Part shown: positions 34,999 to 45,600 of the stretch, piece by piece
Layout of the letters: each line of letters begins with the position of its first letter
Numbering within the stretch: the first letter of the stretch is position 1
DNA from: Dysgonomonas sp. Marseille-P4361
Lineage (GTDB): Bacteria; Bacteroidota; Bacteroidia; Bacteroidales; Dysgonomonadaceae
Length of the DNA: 64,000 nt
Direction: 5' to 3'
Assembly (NCBI RefSeq): GCF_900343125.1
Contig: NZ_OPYL01000001.1
Location: 372,001 to 436,000, forward strand
Position numbers and translations under genes: made by a program
Notes under the pieces: model-generated
The model's database searches: none
What the model saw: the letters and a program-made list of their open reading frames with translations, nothing else
Told to the model about the DNA's origin: nothing

Positions 34999-37755
34999 TT
35001 AATAGTATCTGTATTTTATAAGGTCTGCATAGTCAGTATCTGCATTAATCTCATCAAAAGCATTATCTATATTTTCTTGTATTTCTTGTATTTCAGAATA
35101 CTCGGCAGAAACCAACTTTTGTTTTGTAGCATCCCATTTGTAGTATGAATACCAATCAGAGCCATCTTTTGCACAAACAGGATCCCATTTCTGTGTTTCT
35201 TTATTCCACACCGAACTAAGAAAAACATTAACTTCTCCTTTTTTCTTTTTTATTTTAATAGCTTCAGTACGATAAGCCTTCTCTAAAGACTGTATATCTG
35301 CATTGTACTTATAGATTTCAGAGGTTGCATCTCTTTCTTTACCCTTAACATAGGAATGATCTATTTTGATACTTGGTATCCATCTTTTCTCTCTATCGTT
35401 CCAAAGGCTCTGTTCTAACTCCATTTCTCTGGATCCATTTTTGCCGCTGACAAGTTTTGAAACAACCATTCGATCAAGATCCCAGTTATGTGTATCCTCA
35501 TTATATAGTTCGTAGATATTAGTTATCTGAGATCTGTCATAGTCCCTCAATTCGAATACCGAAATAGTATCTTTCCATGCGCTGATATCATAGTCCCAAA
35601 CTCTATGTATAAAGCGCTTGTCGTTATCATTTAAAGAGATAGTAGTCGTATTTTCTCTCCCTCCTAAGCAATTACAATCTTCGTCCCAACTCGCATATTC
35701 ATAATACGATGTATTTCCCTCTATTTGGTTAATATGACGTCTAGTCATATACCAGTCTCCTTTATTTTTGTCCCATTTCCACCTTAATTCAGAGTCGCCC
35801 GTGTTTCCTATTTTCCTTTCTATTTTTTCAACAAACACCCACTCATCACCTACCCACTCGGAATAGAACTCTTTCGATTCAGTATGATAGCCATCCTGAT
35901 CCAAATCTTTTTTCTCAGATTCTTCCTTCTCTTCAAACTGCCATTTCTTTTGTTCTGGCAACCACTTATAATAAACTCTGCGAATCTTTTCCCCTTCGCG
36001 ATTATAGGCAGTAGAATCGCAGCTAGAACCTATCCAGTCAGCTATCCTTTCCCCCCAACTATATTCTTCTCTATACGTCCTATTGTTAGCTTCATCGTAA
36101 GAATATTTTGCCCGAAAAGAATTTACCCATTTCTCCCCATCCCATTTTTTTTTCAGGAGGCCAATTATATTTTCGTTATTATCGTACTTCTGCTCTACCC
36201 ATTTCTCTCCAATCCAAGTATCTCCCTTAGATGAGTTTCCGCTTGGAGACCAATAATATGAATCATAAGAGTCATATTCATACCTCTCTTCGTGAGTCAG
36301 GAGTCCTTTCTCGTTATATTCGTATATTTCTTTAGAATCATTCTTCCACTTTTTGGTTTCATTATCGAAGCGGGCAACTTCTTCATATACAGTATGCCCA
36401 TTATTGTCTTTTCTTACAATTGTTTTTTTGTATGGCACTAGTTCCCTTACGACCACATCTTCATCAGTATAGTCAGACACATAGTTGTACTCGGTTTTTT
36501 CGATACTCCCATCCTCTTTGTAATTAAAGGTCACTTTCTCATAGTCGTCTAACTCTCCTTCATCATATTTCTTTATTTCTACGAGAGAAAGGCGTTCATC
36601 ATCTAGCTTACATAACTTTAATCCCCCTACTTTCCGAATTTCATCGTCTTCTTTGAGATATACTTCAACTTCTTGACAATTATCTACTTGCTTAAGGGTA
36701 TATTTCATATAGTTGAATTTATCCCCCAGTTGCTTCATCATTTGTGTATTAAGACCCATAGAGCCAAACATCTCCATAAAGCGGTCGGTCACATTCTGCT
36801 CGTGAAGCACACTTAACCGTCCCTTGTCATCATATGAGTATTGAGCATCCAGAAGAAGATCGTCATCTATGGTCACCTGCTTCCGGGTTATTCTGCCTTT
36901 ATCATCTGATGCTATCCGAAATCGGGTAACATCTGTTCTTTCTTTATAGCCTCCCCAATAATCTTCATCTTCGTCACGATACAAATATGTACCACGTTGT
37001 ACATATTCGATTTCATTCTTTTTATAGTTGACATCGAAGGAGTAGATTTCTTTCCACTCAGAAAACAGCTTTTCTTCATTATCATAAGACTGTCTATAGC
37101 TTTTTGCTCCTTTTATTCGCCCAGACCTATCATAATCGTAAATGACTTTCTGTTTTAGAATATCTTCATGTATAGAGACAGAGTCAAGAGAATTATAGGA
37201 ACTGTAACTATAAATTGAAACTTGGAGTACTGAGTCTATTTTAGCGTTTTTTCTATTGTAATAACGAACAGTATAAGATCCTTTACCTTCATCTCTAGAA
37301 AATGCGCTATACATCGATGCTGTATTGTTATCTATCCTTACTGTATCTGTATTTGTTACAGGATCGTATGATATATTTTTTTCGAGCATAACAGTAATAG
37401 ATCCTAAACCTAAACCCTTTTTGGGAACAAGAACCTCTCTGACAAGTCTTTCATCTTTATATTCATAGTCTGTAATGAACATTTCTTCCCATTCATAGTC
37501 ATACTGACCAAATACAGACATGGTTTTTCGTATAGGCTGCCCTTTTGCGTTACGCTCATAATCAACCTTTAACAGACCAGCCATTGCGTAAAAATCTATT
37601 GTTCCATCAGCATTGTAATGAGGTTCGAGCATAAGTAGCTCTGGATCAAAGCTACTCTGATCGTCAGCAAAAGAATTATAAAAATCATTACTTTGGGCAC
37701 CTAGATAGGTACTCAAACATATTCCAATAAATATAAGTAAAAGTATTCTCCTCAT
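34999..37755 (-). CDS. Large secreted YD-like repeat protein
   Basis: 918 residues with a signal peptide (LIFIGICLSTYLGAQ). The body is made of irregular repeats of the form W..YEYN..G...EER..Y and KYSYDEANNRTYREEY, similar in feel to YD/RHS repeats, with many Trp pairs such as EKWVEQKYDNN and GEKWVNSF. Very acidic and tyrosine-rich. No protease, toxin or C-terminal secretion signal was recognised; it ends DLIKYRYY. It follows the TonB-like gene after 14 bp, so both are probably cotranscribed. Function unknown; a surface or periplasmic scaffold is possible. Confidence 0.75.
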   Translation of the reverse strand: MRRILLLIFIGICLSTYLGAQSNDFYNSFADDQSSFDPELLMLEPHYNADGTIDFYAMAGLLKVDYERNAKGQPIRKTMSVFGQYDYEWEEMFITDYEYKDERLVREVLVPKKGLGLGSITVMLEKNISYDPVTNTDTVRIDNNTASMYSAFSRDEGKGSYTVRYYNRKNAKIDSVLQVSIYSYSSYNSLDSVSIHEDILKQKVIYDYDRSGRIKGAKSYRQSYDNEEKLFSEWKEIYSFDVNYKKNEIEYVQRGTYLYRDEDEDYWGGYKERTDVTRFRIASDDKGRITRKQVTIDDDLLLDAQYSYDDKGRLSVLHEQNVTDRFMEMFGSMGLNTQMMKQLGDKFNYMKYTLKQVDNCQEVEVYLKEDDEIRKVGGLKLCKLDDERLSLVEIKKYDEGELDDYEKVTFNYKEDGSIEKTEYNYVSDYTDEDVVVRELVPYKKTIVRKDNNGHTVYEEVARFDNETKKWKNDSKEIYEYNEKGLLTHEERYEYDSYDSYYWSPSGNSSKGDTWIGEKWVEQKYDNNENIIGLLKKKWDGEKWVNSFRAKYSYDEANNRTYREEYSWGERIADWIGSSCDSTAYNREGEKIRRVYYKWLPEQKKWQFEEKEESEKKDLDQDGYHTESKEFYSEWVGDEWVFVEKIERKIGNTGDSELRWKWDKNKGDWYMTRRHINQIEGNTSYYEYASWDEDCNCLGGRENTTTISLNDNDKRFIHRVWDYDISAWKDTISVFELRDYDRSQITNIYELYNEDTHNWDLDRMVVSKLVSGKNGSREMELEQSLWNDREKRWIPSIKIDHSYVKGKERDATSEIYKYNADIQSLEKAYRTEAIKIKKKKGEVNVFLSSVWNKETQKWDPVCAKDGSDWYSYYKWDATKQKLVSAEYSEIQEIQENIDNAFDEINADTDYADLIKYRYY

Positions 37756-37769
37756 TGATTTAGAGCATA

Positions 37770-38747
37770 TTAGTCCAGTTTAAAAATAAAAGGAAGCGTA
37801 AAATATACAGGGACTTCTTTTCCATTCTGTTTTCCCGGTTTCCACTTAGGCATTGCCTTTACAACACGAACTGCTTCTTTATCGCACTCAGGGTCAATAC
37901 CTCTTACAACTTTAACATTTGATAGATTCCCATCCTTCTGCACTACAAATCGGACAACAACTCGCCCCTGTATTCCAGCTCCGCTAGCGGCTGTAGGATA
38001 AACAAGGTTACGATGTATGAATTTGGACATTTCTGCTTCACCTCCTACAAAATGAGGCATTTGCTCTACAATTTCAAATGGTTTTTCATCAGGAGAGTCC
38101 TCTACAATCACTTTATAATCTTCCAGTTCAGCTATATCTATCCCATATTCTTCCCCATCGTACTCCTCTGATTCTATATCTTTTATTGCAACTTGAATTT
38201 TTACCCGTCCTTCGTCTAAGTCAGCAATGCTTATGCTCTCCACTTCTTCCGTTTCTTCAACCTCGACCTCTGTAATTATAAAAGGACTTAACTCATGTCC
38301 TTCTTCGCTCTCAACTCCTTTTACATCTGATGATAAATCGACTACACTCATTTGTAAAGAGCTCTGATCTGACTCCCTTTCTCTCTTAGACATAAAAGGA
38401 ATACGAAGACCTGTTCGCATATTTACCGGTTTTCCGTCAATGCTTCCCGGCACCCATTTTGGCATAGCTGCAACTATAGACAGGGCAATACTATCAAGAG
38501 TAGGATCAAGACTTATCCCAATAAGAGGCTCTTGTATTTGTCCCATAGAGTCAACCTCTATAAAGACAGCTACGACTCCTTGGCTTTCTAAATCATCCGG
38601 AAGTGATCTTTTACTGAGTTCTTTATTCAGGTACTTTTGTAAAGCCTCTTTCCCATTGGGGAACTCAGGCGATACTATTTTCTGTTGTGCATTAACTACT
38701 ATTACAGCAAAAACTACTATAACAGAGAAAAATATTCTCTTTAGCAT
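37770..38747 (-). CDS. TonB-like protein with two TonB C-terminal domains
   Basis: 325 residues. A cleavable-looking signal (VIVVFAVIVVNAQ) replaces the usual membrane anchor. Domain 1 (near residues 35-110) ends AMPKWVPGSIDGKPVNMRTG; domain 2 ends VKAMPKWKPGKQNGKEVPVY; both have the TonB_C pattern. Between them is a long acidic linker rich in Glu and Asp (EVEVEETEEVESISIADLDE). No ExbB/ExbD contact segment was seen, so it may not energise transport in the usual way. It is upstream of the repeat-protein gene and divergent from the Crp/Fnr regulator. Confidence 0.82.
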   Translation of the reverse strand: MLKRIFFSVIVVFAVIVVNAQQKIVSPEFPNGKEALQKYLNKELSKRSLPDDLESQGVVAVFIEVDSMGQIQEPLIGISLDPTLDSIALSIVAAMPKWVPGSIDGKPVNMRTGLRIPFMSKRERESDQSSLQMSVVDLSSDVKGVESEEGHELSPFIITEVEVEETEEVESISIADLDEGRVKIQVAIKDIESEEYDGEEYGIDIAELEDYKVIVEDSPDEKPFEIVEQMPHFVGGEAEMSKFIHRNLVYPTAASGAGIQGRVVVRFVVQKDGNLSNVKVVRGIDPECDKEAVRVVKAMPKWKPGKQNGKEVPVYFTLPFIFKLD

Positions 38748-38851
38748 AATCTATAATGTTTGTATTGTAGACATGTCTATACTATCGTGTGGGCAACAAT
38801 TGTGGCTCCTCGTTAACAAATGGAAGGCATATCTCGTACTAATATTAATGC

Positions 38852-38859
38852 CAAAAGTA
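38852..38859 (-). promoter_or_regulatory. Candidate -7 box of the TonB-like gene
   Basis: The minus strand reads TACTTTTG (TAnnTTTG), 105 bp before the TonB-like start and 22 bp from the FNR-type box. No -33 element was seen. Confidence 0.35.
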
Positions 38860-38881
38860 AACGATTTAGATTTAATCTTTC

Positions 38882-38895
38882 TTGATTTAAATCAA
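38882..38895. promoter_or_regulatory. Perfect FNR-type box between divergent genes
   Basis: TTGATTTAAATCAA matches the FNR consensus TTGAT-N4-ATCAA exactly and lies in an 18-bp perfect palindrome (38880-38897). It is about 30 bp upstream of the -7 box of the Crp/Fnr gene and about 22 bp from that of the TonB-like gene. The regulator's recognition helix (TPETLSR) has the E..SR pattern of FNR. Autoregulation is the simplest reading. Confidence 0.65.
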
Positions 38896-38925
38896 GAACT
38901 AAGATATTCGTATAAATCATTTTGT

Positions 38926-38933
38926 TAACTTTG
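38926..38933 (+). promoter_or_regulatory. -7 box of the Crp/Fnr gene
   Basis: TAACTTTG matches TAnnTTTG, 39 bp before the ATG at 38973. The FNR-type box centre lies about 40 bp upstream of this box. Confidence 0.45.
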
Positions 38934-38972
38934 GAGAGATAGAATGCATATTATCTTTACCCAACTACGCCT

Positions 38973-39566
38973 ATGAAGAAGGTTTTGAACAAATATATGG
39001 GGCTAGAGGAAATGGAAGTTGTAAGACAATGGTTCCTCGAAAACTGTGTGAGAAAAGAGATCCCCAAAGGAAGCTTTTTCTTTCGCGAAGGAGATATCAA
39101 ACACTATGTAGGCTACATTGAGACAGGCTCTTTCCGCTACCTAAAACTGAATATAAACAAAAATCAGGAACAGATCGTAGGATATAGCTTCGAGAATGAT
39201 TTCGTTACTGATTATGGATCTCTCCAACAACAAGAAAGTGCTGTGACTTCGGCTCAAGCCATTAAGGATAGTGTTATATGGATGACTTCGGCTGAAAAGT
39301 TAAATCAATTCTATCAGAATTGTGGAGTAGAAAATTTGAGAGCTATTGCATCTGAAGTCTTATATGCAGACATGTACGACAGACTTTTATCGCTTTATGT
39401 CGACTCTCCGAAGGAAAGATATTTTAAGCTTATTGAAAAATTCCCGAATATACTGAATCTTGTAACCCTTAAGGAAATTGCTTCTTTTATTAAAGTAACA
39501 CCAGAAACTTTAAGCCGAATAAGGAGGAACGTAAAACAGCACACAAATAAACATGAAAATATCTGA
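38973..39566 (+). CDS. Crp/Fnr-family transcriptional regulator
   Basis: 197 residues. N-terminal cyclic-nucleotide-binding-like domain (IPKGSFFFREGDIKHYVGYI, with the FREGD turn) and C-terminal winged HTH ending KVTPETLSRIRR. There is no N-terminal Cys cluster as in E. coli FNR, so oxygen sensing by Fe-S is unlikely; the ligand is unknown. Its stop codon overlaps the start of the nuclease-like gene by 14 bp, so the two are coupled. A perfect FNR-type box lies upstream. Confidence 0.9.
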   Translation: MKKVLNKYMGLEEMEVVRQWFLENCVRKEIPKGSFFFREGDIKHYVGYIETGSFRYLKLNINKNQEQIVGYSFENDFVTDYGSLQQQESAVTSAQAIKDSVIWMTSAEKLNQFYQNCGVENLRAIASEVLYADMYDRLLSLYVDSPKERYFKLIEKFPNILNLVTLKEIASFIKVTPETLSRIRRNVKQHTNKHENI

Positions 39567-40482
39567 AGAAGAAAAAGAAAGATATCAAGTAAAAGTAAAA
39601 AGCGATACCTTTTACAGGTCTGCTGCGCGTTTATTACAAAGTAAATGGAGAGAGCAGAAAGGATATCCTATTGGGGTATCTGCCAGAAATAACAAGTATG
39701 GGAATTACATTGAAAAAGAATATGCAGAATACCATAAAATTAACTTCTTGACAGAAAATATTAGAAAACAAGTAGATATAGCACTAGAAAATAAAGAAGA
39801 TAAATCTTTGATTGATAAATCCAGGTTATGGGAAAATATGCTTTCTTCCCAGCCCTTATGTTTTAACCTGTTTGGTGAATTAGCGCATGATTTGCAATTA
39901 GCCTCTCTATTTTTCACAGTTGTATTACCTGACAAAATAAAAGAAGTAACAAGAATACTATTCGAGCATTCGGCTTGGAGAGAAAATACAAAATATACAG
40001 GAGATAAGTCAGCTTTTGATGTTTTTGTCGAGTACACTTCTCCCATAGGAAGGAAAGGTTTTCTTGGTATAGAGGTAAAATATGCAGAAAGTCTAAATGA
40101 AGAAAGTTCGGCTAAATCAGAAAATATATTTAGAGCACACGAAACTGAATATAAAAGACTGACGACTAATTCTATATTTAAGAACAACAGTCTAGATAAG
40201 CTATGCAAGCCCCCTTTAAGCCAAATTTGGAGAGATCATCTTCTGGCTATATCTGTGGTTAAAAACAAAGATTACGAAGAAGGCTACTTTATATTTTTAT
40301 ATCCTAAAAGCAATTCTCAATGTGAGAAAGGGGTAAGGAAATATAAAGAGCAATTAATTTCGGAAAATTACGAGACAACTCTATTTATCTCTGCACATTT
40401 AGAGGACTATATTAATATTTTGAATGAGATTATTCATTCTGACTGGACAAAAGAACTAAAAGAACGGTATCTAGGCTACTGA
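39553..40482 (+). CDS. Putative restriction-type endonuclease (PGN_0703-like, PD-(D/E)XK)
   Basis: 309 residues. The family pattern is visible: SKWREQKGYPIGVSARNNKY near residue 35, LCFNLFGELAHDLQLASLFF, ILFEHSAWRENTKYTGDKSA, then the putative active site FDVFVEYTSPIGRKGFLGIE followed by VKYAE, i.e. D...ExK. It resembles the PGN_0703 family of putative restriction endonucleases, named from memory. No methyltransferase neighbours it. It overlaps the Crp/Fnr gene by 14 bp and is followed by a bidirectional terminator. Catalytic activity is inferred. Confidence 0.75.
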   Translation: MKISEEEKERYQVKVKSDTFYRSAARLLQSKWREQKGYPIGVSARNNKYGNYIEKEYAEYHKINFLTENIRKQVDIALENKEDKSLIDKSRLWENMLSSQPLCFNLFGELAHDLQLASLFFTVVLPDKIKEVTRILFEHSAWRENTKYTGDKSAFDVFVEYTSPIGRKGFLGIEVKYAESLNEESSAKSENIFRAHETEYKRLTTNSIFKNNSLDKLCKPPLSQIWRDHLLAISVVKNKDYEEGYFIFLYPKSNSQCEKGVRKYKEQLISENYETTLFISAHLEDYINILNEIIHSDWTKELKERYLGY

Positions 40483-40510
40483 TCTGTTAAGGAAATATAT
40501 TCGAATAATA

Positions 40511-40546
40511 AAAATAGGGAGGCTAAGTGTTTAGCCTCCCTATTTT
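40511..40546. terminator. Bidirectional terminator
   Basis: A 16-bp perfect stem: AAAATAGGGAGGCTAA (40511-40526), a 4-nt loop, and its complement (40531-40546), with A and T flanks that supply a T tract on either strand. It lies between the convergent nuclease gene and the GH71/99-like gene. Confidence 0.88.
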
Positions 40547-40565
40547 TATTATATATTAATCACTA

Positions 40566-42611
40566 TTATTGTCCCCATTGAAAACGATAATTGAATCGTC
40601 TGTTAGGAGCAGTATCGCCTTCCGTACAGAAAGAAATAGGATCGATCAGCTCTTTAGGGTTGTCACTCCACTTAAAGTCGACAGTAAACTGAGATTTTGT
40701 TAATCCTAACTCAGAACGAGGAATTTCCAATTCTAATTTATTACCCGATTTACGATAAGTAATATCTGATACTTTTACCCATTTGCCACCTTTCTTATTC
40801 TTCTTATAGGTCATAAGAGTTGTTTTATTATCACTCAAAACATTTTTATTGAGAATAAAATCATATCCGTACCATCCTGTTGAAGAATCGTTGTCTGCAT
40901 CTATCAACAATAACATCCAATTATTGTCAGTGTGAGGAGTCATTGCATCTTTGGTTTCCACATAAAAATATACACTCTTAGCATCTACAGCAACCTTAGA
41001 CGAGAGAATATCATTACGCCCCGAATTATTGGTATAGTGCAATCCTCCATATCCAATGTAATCGCGATGGAAGACATCTCCTTGCGTATCTCTATATTCA
41101 GTTGCAATATTCTCCCAATCTCCAAAAGAAGCATCTATTTTGATAGAAGAAAAACCTTTATGCACTGGTATAGGATTTACGCCTTTATATCGTCGTATAT
41201 TCTGTACCATCTGCATATAATAATTATCTGTAGACCCTCCTTTAGCAGGATGAATAGTACGGTTAAACTCTGCATTATATTGGTCAACAAAATAAAAAGG
41301 ATTATCCCTTCCCAAAAAAGTAGTTGGTCCCGGTAGCTCTGTATCCGGAGCTTTTCCTGATACATATTTCCCCGCTGTCCATTCATTCCAGTCATTAATA
41401 TAAAGAAACTGCGGATCAGCTTTCAAGGCTTCCTCCCATCTGTCCTGAAAATAAATTCCATATTCAGACGGATTATCTACTGTTTTACCTAGCCATGGCA
41501 CATAAGTAGCTTCGGGCATATCGTATTTATCGAGTTTAGGCTCACCTTTATCTCTAGTCCACGATTTCCCCACAATATTTATCGGATGCTGTGCAGGAGT
41601 TACAGCAAACTGTTCTTTTACTCCTTTGTAATACGAAAGCAGGGAATCGGAAGGCATATTACGAACATTCATATCGTTTAGCTCATAACCAAAACTCCAG
41701 TTACCTTCTGTGCCAACAAAACGCTCTCCCGCCCAATTATAATATCCCCACCACATAGTACGCAGGGTAAAATATTCTTTCACGGCTTTAGTATAGTCCT
41801 GATAAAATTCTTCTGTATAATCTATATCTTTATAGTGAGGATTTCTTGGATTAGTTGCGGCATCTGGGTCATAGTTAGGATTAGGATTCTGTACTCCTCC
41901 CCCATTTGCGTCCATACTAGGATTCCCATTATAGAGCAATAGAGGTTTCCCATCCCAATAAAACCATAGATCACGATATTTATCATTCTTGTAAATCTTT
42001 TCGTAAAGATCTTGTACTACAGTTATTACAGGCCCATTGAATGCCCAAAAGCAAAATTTAGGAACCTTATTTCCTTCGGCTTTCATTTCTTGCATCACTG
42101 AGAATAAAACATCCCACTCTGACCAATACCGAACAGCATTTGTAACATCCATAATAAGAACATCTACCCCTGCATCGGCTAGCATTGAGATATCTTTACG
42201 TATTACATATTCATCTTTGCTAAGGAAATATCCCATTTCTGGTTCTCCCCAGTGATAAGACCCTTCTGTCCACAAGGGATTGTCAGCTTCAAGACGTGCA
42301 TCTGGGTCTTGGTTCAAAATTTTTGTAACATCTGCTGTATAAGGAGACTTTAGATTATGCAAACCATCTCCATGCCATGTAATATAAAATATTCCTACAA
42401 CACGCCTTTGATCATTCTTCACGTCTCCTGCCTCAGTATTGAGAGGCATCTTCCGTCCCAATGCATCTGTTGCCACCCATGTGTCAGGATAAATATCCCT
42501 ATATGTATTTGCGGGTTTATTATCCTTTGATTCATTCTGAGCATTAATCCCGCACCAACATAGTGACAGTAGAACAGACAGTAATATTTTTGTTATTATA
42601 TGATTATTCAT
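40566..42611 (-). CDS. GH71/99-like glycosidase with C-terminal CBM9-like domain (paralogue A)
   Basis: 681 residues, signal peptide (LLSVLLSLCWCGINAQ). The N-terminal barrel shows RVVGIFYITWHGDG, YHWGEPEMGYFLSKDEYVIR, ADAGVDVLIMDVTNAVRYWS and FLYINDWNEWTAGKY, as in proteins annotated GH71/99-like. From about residue 490 a beta domain (FSSIKIDASFGDWENIATEY, FYVETKDAMTPHTDNNWMLL) looks like a CBM9/DOMON module. Paralogue of 45928-47721. Last gene of the rhamnose-type locus. The true substrate is not known. Confidence 0.8.
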   Translation of the reverse strand: MNNHIITKILLSVLLSLCWCGINAQNESKDNKPANTYRDIYPDTWVATDALGRKMPLNTEAGDVKNDQRRVVGIFYITWHGDGLHNLKSPYTADVTKILNQDPDARLEADNPLWTEGSYHWGEPEMGYFLSKDEYVIRKDISMLADAGVDVLIMDVTNAVRYWSEWDVLFSVMQEMKAEGNKVPKFCFWAFNGPVITVVQDLYEKIYKNDKYRDLWFYWDGKPLLLYNGNPSMDANGGGVQNPNPNYDPDAATNPRNPHYKDIDYTEEFYQDYTKAVKEYFTLRTMWWGYYNWAGERFVGTEGNWSFGYELNDMNVRNMPSDSLLSYYKGVKEQFAVTPAQHPINIVGKSWTRDKGEPKLDKYDMPEATYVPWLGKTVDNPSEYGIYFQDRWEEALKADPQFLYINDWNEWTAGKYVSGKAPDTELPGPTTFLGRDNPFYFVDQYNAEFNRTIHPAKGGSTDNYYMQMVQNIRRYKGVNPIPVHKGFSSIKIDASFGDWENIATEYRDTQGDVFHRDYIGYGGLHYTNNSGRNDILSSKVAVDAKSVYFYVETKDAMTPHTDNNWMLLLIDADNDSSTGWYGYDFILNKNVLSDNKTTLMTYKKNKKGGKWVKVSDITYRKSGNKLELEIPRSELGLTKSQFTVDFKWSDNPKELIDPISFCTEGDTAPNRRFNYRFQWGQ

Positions 42612-42642
42612 CTCTAAAAAATTATTAAGTATATATTCTATA

Positions 42643-45600
42643 TCAATACTTTATACCATATACCTTAACCGGGCCAAATAATCCCGATGGTTGCAATACC
42701 GACTCGGCTGTATATGGATTAACAGGAATCCATGTTTTTCTATCTTTCTCAGGTAAACGCTGATCACCAATAAGTCTGTTCATCCAATTATTAGTAACAG
42801 CAACTTCTATTGAGTTCTCTCCGTCTTTTATAAATCCAGAGATATCTACACGCCAAGGAGCAGTCCAAACACCACCGACAGCTTGCCCATTAATTTTCAC
42901 TTTGGCGAGTGAAGTTACTGATCCTAGATCTAGATAATAAGCCTTTTCAGGAGACATACCAGCCATCTCAAATCTATTTGTGTAAATTGCTGTACCAGAG
43001 AAATACTTGATACTATCATTCGCAGACAAAGTCCAATCTTCAAGTGAATTCATCGTAACAGGGTTTGACGGACCTCGTCTAGCCTTATCAAATTGCACAG
43101 TCCAAGGTGTATTAATATCTATTGTTTGTTCCTGATTAGGGAAATTCTTCACAACATCTCCATTCGATGAAGCATCTGCGTTTTTTCGGAAAATAATAAA
43201 TGCACTTTCCAACGATTCCAATTTTAGAGGAACAGTCGTAATGTCATTATTACGAGTATACGCAGGTAATTCCCTTATGGTAGCTGTAACCGGATCCCAA
43301 AGCTCTGGTTTCTTATTGGTTACTCTAAACTCAGGATTGATTGTTATTGTTTTCTCGGCCTGATTTGACACAAAATAGATTTCAGCATCCGGTAATGTAC
43401 GGTGAATAAACAAGACAGGGTCTTCATCATTGGTCTTGAAGTCTGGTTTCACTTCCAATAAAGCAAATGCTTCATTCATATCCATACCAGACATTACCAT
43501 TCCTTTTCCGACTTTGGCATGTTTAAGCGTTTTTCCGTCAACTTTACCCCATAGTTCCGAAGCTAACTTTACAACTTCTGCATCTGCTTTCGGGTAATTC
43601 TGATAACTAGGCGAGTATTTAGGAGCAGGTCCTAAAATTGTAGCACCATCATTCACCAGTTGTGTTATCTTACGAAGAAGCTCAGGACGCATTGTTTCCT
43701 GATTAGGAAGCACAAGAATACGATACTTCATTCCATCAGGAAGTACAAGATAGCCATCTTTAACCTTAAGGTATTTCATGATCACCTCGCTATTCATATA
43801 ATCAAAAGAGTAACCTTTAGGTAAAGCCGGATCGCATACTCCTGTCATTTTAGGGGCATCTTCGCCTATAAAGTATGCAGCATCTGCCACATAAGTTCCT
43901 TGCTGCAACATGAAATTACACCTCTTAAGATATTGGATGAACATATCCATATCGTAGAACCAAGTATTCTTTCTGTTAAATTCGTTCCCGAACCAAGCGT
44001 TCATTCCCGGTTCTACATCTTCGTATGGTTGTTGTATATACAAGTGCAATAGTGTATTATTGATTCCTTCGGTAAAGAATCTGTCTCCCCGTTGTTTCAT
44101 CAGCTCAGGATGTCTTCCCAATACTACTCCTGCTGCTGTGAAAGACTCGGCTGATATTTTTCTCTTTCCATAGATATGGCCGCAAGACGAAGCAGCTTTG
44201 TTTTCTATATCACCTAGAGAGCCTTCGCTCCAGAATTCGCCACCGATCTCGTCCGATTGTCCGCCATACTGTAGAAATTCGCCTGGGAATCCCCAATGTC
44301 CATAGTTTTCGAGCCAAGTAGTTAAACCGTGCTGATGACATACATCTCTTAATCCTCCTACATAGTCATATGCTACTTTATCAGCAACCAAACGTCTTAG
44401 GTCCCACAGAAAACGATCAGATACATTCCGGCTATCTACAACATAACCATTAAGTACAGGAATGAAAGGAACAGGATCATAACCATATTGAGTCTTGAAA
44501 TCTTCGATGAAAGTATCTGTCCAGTTCTGACCTCCGGTTTCGTAACTGTCCTGAACGGCTACCTTCCATGTACGTCTATCTTCAGCTGGTATACGACGGA
44601 TTATCTCACCTAAGAATGCATCAAAATGGGCAGCAATATGTTCTTTACTCATTTTATCAGTCTCTAGCCCCGTTGCTTCGGGAGTAGCCGGAGCATTTTC
44701 TACACCTGTGGGAGTCATGCCCGATCTTATTATCTTCCAATCTCCTTCAGGAACATCCCATTTCAGATTTCCTTCGGCATCCATGTATTGAGAAATATCA
44801 ACTACTTTGGCTGCATCAATCAATGCTTCATTGTCACTTCCTTCCGACTGTACTTCCCACATATAATCTTGCCAGTATGGAAGAGGAGTCTGATGCATTT
44901 TTGCCAAAGTTTTCTCAACATAACGTTCTTCCAATACAAGAGAAGAAAGCTTCATCTCCGTAATGCCGGCTCCCTGATTAATATTTGTAAGCTGTACTCT
45001 AAATGATTTAGAAGTTGTTTCGGGAAGAGCTATTACAATCGGCCCATAAGGATTGAAGCCCACATTCAAGCTTGCATTTGTACGGTTGACATTAAACTTT
45101 TTAAGTGTCTTAAATTCACCTCCCTGCTCTGCCAGCACTTCCACATTCATATCAATAGGACGATGTGCCGGAGACACAACAATAGATCTTACTGTCTGAG
45201 GATCGGTACAAACAAAATCGATAGTGGTGCTATTGCTATTAAAGGCCACTTCTGTCTCATTCTTACCATCAACTAAATTTACAATATTATTCAATTGCGG
45301 GTTGGATGATATTTTTGCATTTCCTGTTCCTAATGTTATATCCTTAGGTGCAGGATAGGCTAAAAGCCTCACATCCTGAAAATCTTTATTTGGTTTCTCT
45401 AATTTTATTTCGAGTTTCTGAGGTCCTTTTACAGATGTTTCGCTTATCGAAAGATAGCGCATAGCTTGCTCAGGTTTTACCCAAGGGCCGCCCGACTGAC
45501 TCCAGCCCGGACTGTTGAATATCCCTATCTCTATATTTAACTCAGCAGCTTTCTTCAAAGCTGTGTGCAAAATATCCCACCATTCATCTGAAAAGAATTT

